Below, one piece after another: positions 37,485 to 44,423 of a stretch of DNA of 64,000 nucleotides. Position 1 is the stretch's first letter. The number at the start of each line of letters is the position of its first letter. Position numbers and translations under genes: made by a program. Source of the DNA: a bacterium (GTDB lineage Bacteria; Joyebacterota; Joyebacteria; Joyebacterales; Joyebacteraceae); assembly GCA_025774935.1 (NCBI GenBank), contig JALGZK010000003.1, positions 186,001 through 250,000 on the forward strand, written 5' to 3'. The notes beneath the pieces were generated by a model. The model was not told the DNA's origin and made no database searches. It worked only from the letters and a program-made list of their open reading frames with translations.

Positions 37485-37722
37485 CTTCTCTTCTCCCGCT
37501 GTGCACATCAGGTGAGTGCTACACGCGGTGCGATCAAGCACCGCCAATCCCCGTCCGTCTCTCGTCGGGGGACGTCGCCCTTCAGGGCGGACCTGCGGAC
37601 CTCACATCCTCCCTCCTTTGTGCGAGATCTCCCTGTGCTCCCTTCATCGCTTGGTTCCGTTTCATCGGTGGAGACGGCAGGTCGCCCCGGGAGCCGCAGC
37701 GCACCCGGGGCGACCGTGTCTC
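37485..37722. other. Intergenic region between two giant genes
   Basis: It holds the hairpin at 37680-37715 and a leader without a recognisable promoter. The last 60 bases before the ATG share blocks with the leader of 12575-16081, including TTGATCGC, a CTCAC core and AGCGGGxGAAGA next to the ribosome site. A GCGGTGC / GCACCGC hairpin lies in the same part. Confidence 0.5.
37680..37715 (-). terminator. Perfect 12-pair hairpin after the 37723-42885 gene
   Basis: GGTCGCCCCGGG pairs with CCCGGGGCGACC around a 12-base loop, eight bases after the stop. No U-tract. Confidence 0.5.
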
Positions 37723-39795
37723 TTACTTCAACAGCATCATCTTGTGGCTGTCGTGGAAGTCGGCCGCCTGCATGGTGCAGAAGTAGACGCCGCTCCCGAC
37801 GGAATCACCGCGGTCGTTCCGGCCGTCCCACACGATCTCGTGCTGGCCGGGCTCGACCGTACCGTTCACCAGCGTGCGAACCTCGCGGCCGGTCACGTCA
37901 TAGATCGTGACCGTCACGCGGGACTCGTACGGGACGTTGAAGGCGATCTTCGTCACGGGGTTGAACGGGTTCGGTGAGTTCCCCACGAGACGGAAGGTCG
38001 CCGGAACCTCTGGCCTGGACTCGCAGCCCTCGAGCTCCGCGAAGAGGTCCTCATTCCCGGCGCCCCGGAGATCCGCAGCCTCGAACTCGAGCGCGTACTC
38101 GTCAGCGAGCGCTCTGAACGTCAGGACCGCGATGTCCCCGGAGCCGCCGACCGTCACGTCGGTGCCGAGCACCGCCATGTCGACCTGGACCGAGTTCCCG
38201 TTCGCCGCATGCCAGAAGAAGACCGGAGCGAGAGGTGAGTACATGTCGTCGGAGAGCCTCGCGCTCACGAACTCGAGCTCCGAGGAATCGAATGCGACGA
38301 TCGTCGAGATGCCCTTCACCTCGCCCGCGTTCCCACGCAGGCTCATCGCTACTTCGATCTCGCCGTCATCGGTCACCCCGACCTCCGCGAGCTCGAGCGA
38401 CAGCGCCTTCACTGCCTCATCAGGCAGGAACGGAACGATGCGCGGGCTCACACGGCCGTAGTTCATCGCGAAGATCATCAGGTCCTCGAACTGCACCGCC
38501 GCGTCCGGGAGCGGAAGCCCCAGGCGGTGGCCGTTCGGATGGACCGTAGGACCGACGTCGCACTCGGCGTTGTTGCCGACCGGGTTCGTGGCGAAGTAGG
38601 TTCCTCCGAGCTTGTCGATGTCGGCGTCGTTCACGAGGCCGTTGAAGCCCCAGACGCCGAGCGTCGTAGCAACGTCTCCGAGCCAGTAGTTGTTGGAGAG
38701 GTCGCTCGCCGTCGTGGCAGCGGGACCGTAGTTCCGCGCGATGTCGTAGCAGAACGCCTGGTAGTAGTAGATGTTCCGCGGGACGACCGCGTCGGTCGCG
38801 TTCGCGAGCGGACCGTTGTAGGCCTCGAAGCCCTGGGTCTCGTCGGCGGGGTAGTAGCCGCCGAGCCCTGCCGGCCACCCGGCCACGAAGAGCGGGTAGG
38901 TCGGGTACTCGCCCGCGTTGTCCGAACGTCGTACCGTCACGCCGGCGAGGTAGAGGTCGGTCCCCATGGTCCAGGTGAGGTCGCACTTCTTGTGACCCAC
39001 CGCCGCGTCGAAGGCCGTGACCGCCGTCGGAGGCGTGTTGTCGGCGATGATCGTGTCGCTGTCCTGCGCCGCGGGGTTCCCGATCGGGTCGGTCGCATCG
39101 ACCGTCACGGTCACGGTCCCGTCGGCGGGCGTGCAGGCCACGCTCGCGATCGTGGTCGTCCACGTCGCGACGTTCCCCACGTACGTGTCGGGGTTCACCG
39201 CAGCGCCGCCACCGAGCCCGGACAGATCAGCAACGATGTTCGGAATCCCGAACGTCGGATCGTCGTCCGTGACCGTCGCAGTCACCCGCGCGGTGTCGGT
39301 GTCCTTGATGTAGTCGTCGGTGTGCGCGAGGGTCAGGTTCTCGATCAGGGTGGTCGTGACAACCGGCGCCTGGACGTCGACGATGAGGAGCCCATCATCC
39401 TCGTAGAAGCCACTGAGGGGCTGGTTGTTGTTGTCGCGGACGTTCAGGACCGTGATGTCGACGTCGCTCGTCCCCTGCGAGAGACCTGTGAACTCGACCG
39501 AGAACATCGTTCCCGGTCCCGTCACACCGGCTTCGTCCCCGAGGAGCGCACAGTCGACGGTCACCTCGTTCGCGCCGCTGTTGCCGGCCATGAAGAAGGT
39601 CGTCCCCTCGTCCGACAGGAGCGAGCCCTGCGTGACCTTGACCGCCGCCGAGCTCGCAATCGCGCCGTCCCAGGTGAACTTGACGGAGTAGCCGTACATG
39701 AGGCCGCCACCGCCGCCGAGGTAGTCGACGTCGATCGTCTTCGCGGGACTGGCGACCGTCAGGTACTCGGGATCCGGAACGCACACGATGTTCCC
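37723..39795 (-). repeat. C-terminal cassette, copy 7
   Basis: About 691 codons from GNIVCVPDPEYL to the stop. Its cohesin-like A resembles copy 2 (EYLTVASPxKTIDVxYL), while its downstream Ig-like part is nearest to copy 6, so the copy appears mosaic. Confidence 0.85.
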
Positions 39796-42700
39796 CGTCC
39801 CCGCCTTCCCGACCCACGGATCGAAGAGGACGTTGTCCGAGACCGGGACACCCACCCCGCCGGGATTCAGCGTCGCGTGGAACGGCCCCGTCGCATCGCC
39901 CCACCAGTTCGAGAGACCGTTCGCGACGACCGTCGTGCTCGTGGTGAGCATCCCGTGGCTGTCGTTCCCCGACAGGTCGTTGAAGTTCGCGGTCACGACG
40001 GCCGTGTCGCTGCCGTCGTAGCCGACGTGGATGCCCACCGTGTTCGCGGTGAACGCATTGCTCGTGAGCGTGCCCGCCGTGCCGGGACCGTAGTAGGTGT
40101 CGATCAGGACACCCGCCGACGTCGAGCCATCAGAAGACGCGACCCCGCGGCACTCGGTCACGATGTTCCCAGTGATCGTCGCCACGGCACCGCCACCAAG
40201 CTCGATGCCGTAGTCGAGCCAGTCGCCGACGCCCTTGCCGGTGTAGGTGTTCCCGCTGATCGTCGAGCCGGTGATGCCTGTTCCGAACCCGAAGATCCCG
40301 ATGCGCCCGATGTTCTCGAACGTGTTGCTCGTGACCGTCCAGTTCTGAGAGCCGAAGAACACCAGCGCGACGCCGCTGTAGTGCGGGCCGGACTCGTTGT
40401 AGAGGATGTTCCTCATGTCGCAGTCGTTCATCGCGCCACCGCCGTGGGCGCGGATCCCCTGGTAGATGAGATGGCCCGTACCATCGAGCACCAGATCCTC
40501 GAGCGAGAGGCTGTAGCCCGCCTCCACTAGCCACCACCCGCGCGTGTCGCCCGCTGTGCCCGTGTCCGAGTCGGTCATGATGACGGGCTTGCTCGAGGAG
40601 TCGCCGACGACTGCCACGTCCTTGTCGACGACGATCTGGCCTGCCTCGGTGTAGGTGCCGGGAAGCACGTTCACAGTGCTGCCGGAGACGAGCTTGATGC
40701 CCTCCTCGACGGGACCGTCCGTGCCCGTCTGGGGACTGTCGTCGTCCACGTACAGCGTGGAGAAGTCGCCGGCGTACCCCGGGTTCTGGGCAGTGCCCCC
40801 GCCGAGCCAAGGGGTGTAGTCCGCGCCAACGCCGGCGTTCGCCTCCGCCTGCACCGTGGCCGCATCCGTCGAGCCCCAGTAGTTCGCAGAGGCGTCGACC
40901 GTCTCGACCACCGCCCCGCCGACCTTGACGCCGAAGCTCGTGTTCCCACTCAGGTCGTTGTCCGTGATCGTGACACGCTCGGTGTCGATCACGTGCTTGT
41001 CCACGTTCACACCGGAGTCGCCGCAGCCGCTGAGGTCGTTCCCCTCGATGACGATGTCCTGGCCCTTGATGTTGATGCCGAAGCGGACCTGTCCGTCGAG
41101 GTCGTTGTCCTCGATCGTCACGAACGTCGTCGTCCCCCAGAACGACACGCCGTCCTTGTTCCCGGAGAGGTCGTTCCCGCTGATCGTGATGTCCGTGACG
41201 TTGCTCCCTCCGCAGCCTCGGGAGCCTGTGAAGCCCGTCACGACGTTGCCGGTGACGCTCGCGGTCGTGACACCGGTCATGTAGATGCCTGCCGCGTCGC
41301 CGGCGGGGCCGCCGCCGGGCGTGATCGTGTTGTTCGAGATCGTGATGTTCGTGGTCACGTTCGGCTGGACGATCACACCAGTCTTGTTCACGACCATGCG
41401 GTTTCTGTTGACGGTCGTGAAGTCGTTGCCCTTGTAGAGCACACCGATGTAGCCGTCGAGGATGTTGTCCTCGATCGTGAGGTTGTCGTCCCAGCAGCGG
41501 ATGACGGATTCATCCGAGTAGTTGAAGGTCGGACTGCCGATGACCGTGAATCCGGCGAAGGAGGCTCCTGTGACACCACCTGGGATCTCCACCGCCACGT
41601 TCGGGTTCGTGACGCCAATCCCCGTGATGTCGACGATCGACTCGTCGGCCGGGGTCGTCCGTGCTCCTACGCCGGTCGGATCCACACCGTACTGAGCGCC
41701 GCGGAGGTCCACGGAGGGATTGATCGTCAGCCGTTCGGCGTAGTTCCCCGCCCCAACCTCGATCACGTCGGCCGCGCTCGCTGCGTCGATCGCGTTCTGG
41801 ATGTAGCAGTAGTGGTCGAGTGTGAGGTCCCAGTCGACCGGCAGGAGGTAGACGTTCCCCGTCCCCGAACTGGTCCCACTGGCCTCGGAGCCGTAGAACA
41901 TGTAGACATCTCCGCCGTCCTCGAGCGTCGCCGGCCACATGTCGACCCAGCTCGTGCCGCCGTAGCCCCCGCCCGTTGCTATCTTCGCGGTCGTCTGGTC
42001 GAGTCCGTCGAACCCTGTGATGGACGACGCCGTCCAGTACTTGAGGAACTGCTTCGTGCCGTCCCACGGTGCGAAGAAGAAGACGTAGTCGCTTCCGATC
42101 TTCGTGAGCATCGGATCGCAGTCGAGGTCGAGCGTGCCAGTGATCGTAGCCTTGAGCGTCCACGTCGGCCCCGTGCTGTACTCGTAGACGTAGTACGCGG
42201 GGAGCCCCCAAGAGGTGTAGTAGAGGTAGATGCCGCCACCGTCCACGAAGAACCTCGGCATGCCCTCGTGCGCGACAACAGTGTAGGACGCGCTCCAAGT
42301 CGACCCGTTGTAGGTCGTCACGTCGAGGGCCCCGCCTGTGTTCACGACGAGCCAGATCTCGCCACCGTACACCGTCGCCCACAGATGGGACCCCGCGAAC
42401 GACGTAGCCGCGCCCGGAAGCACGTCCGCCACGCTCCAACTCGTTCCGCCGTCCGTCGTCGTCCACGCCTTGACCTGTGCCCCGTCGCCGCTGTCGACCG
42501 CGAACACCCAGATTGCCCCGCCGTACTCGATGCACGACGTCTGGCCCTGGTAGATCCTGTCCGCCGTGACCGGCATGCTCCCCACGACCTGAGGCGTCGC
42601 GGTCGCGAGCCCCGCCACAGTCGACGCCTTGTTGTAGTAGATCTCGTAGTGGGAGTTGTCGGGGTTGCCTGTTCCGTAGTTCCCCGTGAAGTCGTACGAC

Positions 42701-42885
42701 CGGCCATAGAAGAGCCAGTAGTTGCCACTGCCGTCCTTCAGAACGCTGTTCCCTCTCTCGTAGTACGCGTTCGTCGTGACCTGTGTCGGCTGCGTCACGA
42801 GAAGGTCCGCCGCCCACACAGAACCGGCGGTCACCGTCGATGAAACGACGACGACCGCCGCCAGGATCAGGAGCTTCCTCAACAT
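37723..42885 (-). CDS. Giant secreted protein: N-terminal propeller-like domain, two beta-helices and cohesin/dockerin cassette
   Basis: The protein has 1720 residues with ATG at 42885. Residues 1-25 are a signal peptide (GSVWA-ADL). Residues 26-355 look like a GH43/sialidase-like five-bladed propeller (YWLFYGRSYDFTG, WTTTDGGTSWS, GGIYLYYTSWG, DYVFFFAPWDG); such folds read as glycosidase-like, but the acids cannot be assigned from sequence alone. Residues 360-700 are the shared beta-helix module, and 715-1025 a second unrelated helix. The cassette starts at 1031: cohesin-like A, Ig-like, FN3-like, dockerin-like 1398-1485, cohesin-like B 1490-1620, sorting domain 1630-1720 (NSPNPFNPVT, final MLLK). 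It has the same plan as 27121-32193, with a different propeller and second helix. It has its own promoter and a leader of about 415 bases. Confidence 0.9.
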   Translation of the reverse strand: MLRKLLILAAVVVVSSTVTAGSVWAADLLVTQPTQVTTNAYYERGNSVLKDGSGNYWLFYGRSYDFTGNYGTGNPDNSHYEIYYNKASTVAGLATATPQVVGSMPVTADRIYQGQTSCIEYGGAIWVFAVDSGDGAQVKAWTTTDGGTSWSVADVLPGAATSFAGSHLWATVYGGEIWLVVNTGGALDVTTYNGSTWSASYTVVAHEGMPRFFVDGGGIYLYYTSWGLPAYYVYEYSTGPTWTLKATITGTLDLDCDPMLTKIGSDYVFFFAPWDGTKQFLKYWTASSITGFDGLDQTTAKIATGGGYGGTSWVDMWPATLEDGGDVYMFYGSEASGTSSGTGNVYLLPVDWDLTLDHYCYIQNAIDAASAADVIEVGAGNYAERLTINPSVDLRGAQYGVDPTGVGARTTPADESIVDITGIGVTNPNVAVEIPGGVTGASFAGFTVIGSPTFNYSDESVIRCWDDNLTIEDNILDGYIGVLYKGNDFTTVNRNRMVVNKTGVIVQPNVTTNITISNNTITPGGGPAGDAAGIYMTGVTTASVTGNVVTGFTGSRGCGGSNVTDITISGNDLSGNKDGVSFWGTTTFVTIEDNDLDGQVRFGINIKGQDIVIEGNDLSGCGDSGVNVDKHVIDTERVTITDNDLSGNTSFGVKVGGAVVETVDASANYWGSTDAATVQAEANAGVGADYTPWLGGGTAQNPGYAGDFSTLYVDDDSPQTGTDGPVEEGIKLVSGSTVNVLPGTYTEAGQIVVDKDVAVVGDSSSKPVIMTDSDTGTAGDTRGWWLVEAGYSLSLEDLVLDGTGHLIYQGIRAHGGGAMNDCDMRNILYNESGPHYSGVALVFFGSQNWTVTSNTFENIGRIGIFGFGTGITGSTISGNTYTGKGVGDWLDYGIELGGGAVATITGNIVTECRGVASSDGSTSAGVLIDTYYGPGTAGTLTSNAFTANTVGIHVGYDGSDTAVVTANFNDLSGNDSHGMLTTSTTVVANGLSNWWGDATGPFHATLNPGGVGVPVSDNVLFDPWVGKAGTGNIVCVPDPEYLTVASPAKTIDVDYLGGGGGLMYGYSVKFTWDGAIASSAAVKVTQGSLLSDEGTTFFMAGNSGANEVTVDCALLGDEAGVTGPGTMFSVEFTGLSQGTSDVDITVLNVRDNNNQPLSGFYEDDGLLIVDVQAPVVTTTLIENLTLAHTDDYIKDTDTARVTATVTDDDPTFGIPNIVADLSGLGGGAAVNPDTYVGNVATWTTTIASVACTPADGTVTVTVDATDPIGNPAAQDSDTIIADNTPPTAVTAFDAAVGHKKCDLTWTMGTDLYLAGVTVRRSDNAGEYPTYPLFVAGWPAGLGGYYPADETQGFEAYNGPLANATDAVVPRNIYYYQAFCYDIARNYGPAATTASDLSNNYWLGDVATTLGVWGFNGLVNDADIDKLGGTYFATNPVGNNAECDVGPTVHPNGHRLGLPLPDAAVQFEDLMIFAMNYGRVSPRIVPFLPDEAVKALSLELAEVGVTDDGEIEVAMSLRGNAGEVKGISTIVAFDSSELEFVSARLSDDMYSPLAPVFFWHAANGNSVQVDMAVLGTDVTVGGSGDIAVLTFRALADEYALEFEAADLRGAGNEDLFAELEGCESRPEVPATFRLVGNSPNPFNPVTKIAFNVPYESRVTVTIYDVTGREVRTLVNGTVEPGQHEIVWDGRNDRGDSVGSGVYFCTMQAADFHDSHKMMLLK
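40780..41805 (-). repeat. Beta-helix module shared between giant genes, copy c
   Basis: It encodes AERLTINPSVDLRGAQYG through GGAVVETVDASANYWGS. It is the near-identical partner of copy b; the N-terminal propellers upstream of the two modules share little sequence. Confidence 0.85.
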
Positions 42886-43146
42886 CTGTCACCCCCTCGC
42901 TCTCAGTTCGTCTGCTCTCGGGAGTCGAGTCCCAGAGGTCGGGCGCGGTCCGTCCTGTCCGGTCCTCCGTGACGTCCCCGTTGCTCGGCCAGCAGTTCTC
43001 AGACCGCCACCCACCCTGCGAAGCCCACCACCTCCCCTCGACGGCGAGTCGCCGTCCGTTCCTTGACTGCTCCTCTCCGATGCGTATACTTCCCAATGAG
43101 GGACGGCGACGCCTGGATCCTCACGGACCGGGACTCCCGTCCACAT

Positions 43147-43203
43147 CGGGCGGCTGGGCTGGCCACCAATCCATCACCAGCCGCCCGCTTCCATTCCTGT
43201 CAT
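43147..43203 (-). promoter_or_regulatory. Conserved leader hairpin element, copy 2
   Basis: On the minus strand ATGACAGGAAT leads into CGGGCGGCTGG, a loop with GGATTGG and GGCCAGC, and CCAGCCGCCCG, giving 11 perfect pairs. The arm pairs perfectly here where copy 1 has one A-C mismatch. It starts about 262 bases before the ATG of the 37723 gene. Confidence 0.6.
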
Positions 43204-43305
43204 GCTTTCCCGCTGTACGGATAGGTAGGCTCGCGCGCGGTCCCGCTCTCCCGGTATCGACTGAACGCGTTGCGGTGTACCGGCCGGCGTCTACGCTCAC
43301 CTCAG

Positions 43306-43334
43306 ACTGTACAACATGAGTGTCTTGCAGTCAA
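43306..43334 (-). promoter_or_regulatory. Sigma70-like promoter for the 37723-42885 gene
   Basis: TTGACT (43329-43334, five of six) and TACAGT (43306-43311, four of six) are 17 bases apart on the minus strand. The predicted start is near 43299. Confidence 0.6.
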
Positions 43335-43510
43335 GCCCGAAGGGGTACAAAGCTCACATATTCCGCTCCTTCTGAGCGCACAGTCAGTTTTTCCTGCGAA
43401 TAGAGCCACAGCGCACGCGTTTTGTCATGAATCCTGCTTCATGCTCTTCCACTGAGCGGGAAACCTGCTCGGGCATGGCTAAGTCGCCGCGCGAGCCCAG
43501 ATAACGCCAA

Positions 43511-43533
43511 CGGCCCGGTTCAGAACCGGGCCG
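43511..43533 (-). terminator. Hairpin after the small cohesin-like/sorting gene
   Basis: CGGCCCGGTT and AACCGGGCCG form ten perfect pairs around CTG on the minus strand, followed by TTGGCGTT. It lies 86 bases after the stop at 43619. Confidence 0.55.
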
Positions 43534-43618
43534 AGTGTCGATGATTGAGACTCTCGCTTCGTTTTTCGACTCCGCCCCTGGGAGTCGCCTTCGTCATTCC
43601 TCCCCCAGCGGACCTTCC

Positions 43619-44398
43619 CTACCGGATCTTCACGAGGGTCGTCTGCGCAGTCCTTCCCTCGCTCGAGAGACGGAGAACGTATACGGAGGAGGCGAGCGCC
43701 GCCCCGGTCTCGCTCCGCCCGTCCCAGTAGAGCGCTCCCGACGTCCTTCCCGCTGGGACCGCCAGCCGGCGGACCAGGCGGCCGGAGATGTCGAACACCT
43801 CTGCGACCCCGCCGGCCAGCGCCGACGGCAGAGCGTACCCGATGGATGTCCCGTCTCTGAACGGGTTCGGCTGACCCGGACCGATGCTGATCCCGCCAAG
43901 CGCCCCCTCCTCCACACCGGTGCCGGGGTCGAACGTCACCACCGCCCCCTCGGTGAAGACAGGGAGGATCGGGAGCCGCTGCATGTCCCGCAGATCGACA
44001 GCCGACAGCGAGAGCGCGGTCGTGCCGGGACCCGTTCCCAGGAACCGGAGCCGAACGAGCTCGCCGGGGCAGAGCACGTAGCTCGCCGCGCCGAGCGTCA
44101 CGTCGTGGCAGGCATGCACGCCCGGCCCGAAGACGTCCCAGCCGAAGAGCGTTGCGCACCCGCAGTCGGCGAACAGGCTCCCCTCGATCGCAGCCACGAG
44201 CTCGATGACCCCGGGGTCGAACTCGAACTCCACGAGGAACCCCGTCAGCGTGTCCGTCCCGGCGTCCACGCGAATGCTCATCTCGAACGGATCGAGGGTG
44301 TCGACCGTCAACGCCGCAGGCTCGATGAAGACCGTCGGGGCCGCCAGCACGGCTGCCGCCAGAGCGAGAGTGAGCACTGTTGCGACGAGGGCTCTCAT
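43619..44398 (-). CDS. Secreted cohesin-like protein with C-terminal sorting domain
   Basis: The protein has 259 residues. The signal peptide is residues 1-19 (LAAAVLA-APT). Residues 20-165 are a cohesin-like sandwich: FEMSIRVDAGTDTLTGFLVE, FDPGVIELVAAIEG, and ELVRLRFLG follow the same order of strands as in 5903-6736. Residues 170-259 are the sorting domain (GQPNPFRDGTS, VFDISGRLVRRL, SVYVLRL, final LVKIR). A pair CGC in FADCGCATL may form a disulfide. The gene starts 25 bases after the stop of the 2617-residue protein gene, with no terminator between, so the two are co-transcribed. It could act as a surface receptor for dockerin-like domains; this is inference. Confidence 0.87.
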   Translation of the reverse strand: MRALVATVLTLALAAAVLAAPTVFIEPAALTVDTLDPFEMSIRVDAGTDTLTGFLVEFEFDPGVIELVAAIEGSLFADCGCATLFGWDVFGPGVHACHDVTLGAASYVLCPGELVRLRFLGTGPGTTALSLSAVDLRDMQRLPILPVFTEGAVVTFDPGTGVEEGALGGISIGPGQPNPFRDGTSIGYALPSALAGGVAEVFDISGRLVRRLAVPAGRTSGALYWDGRSETGAALASSVYVLRLSSEGRTAQTTLVKIR

Positions 44399-44423
44399 GC
44401 GGTCTCTTCCTGGATCACGTCCA

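Larger units (their letters stand above)
42886..43618. other. 733-base intergenic region: long leader, promoter and terminators
   Basis: It contains the 415-base leader of the 37723 gene with the shared element at 43147-43203, a small hairpin at 43041-43055 (ACGGCG / CGCCGT), the promoter at 43306-43334, a stretch of lower GC around 43360-43450, and the terminator-like hairpin at 43511-43533. No coding frame in it resembles a protein family. Confidence 0.6.
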
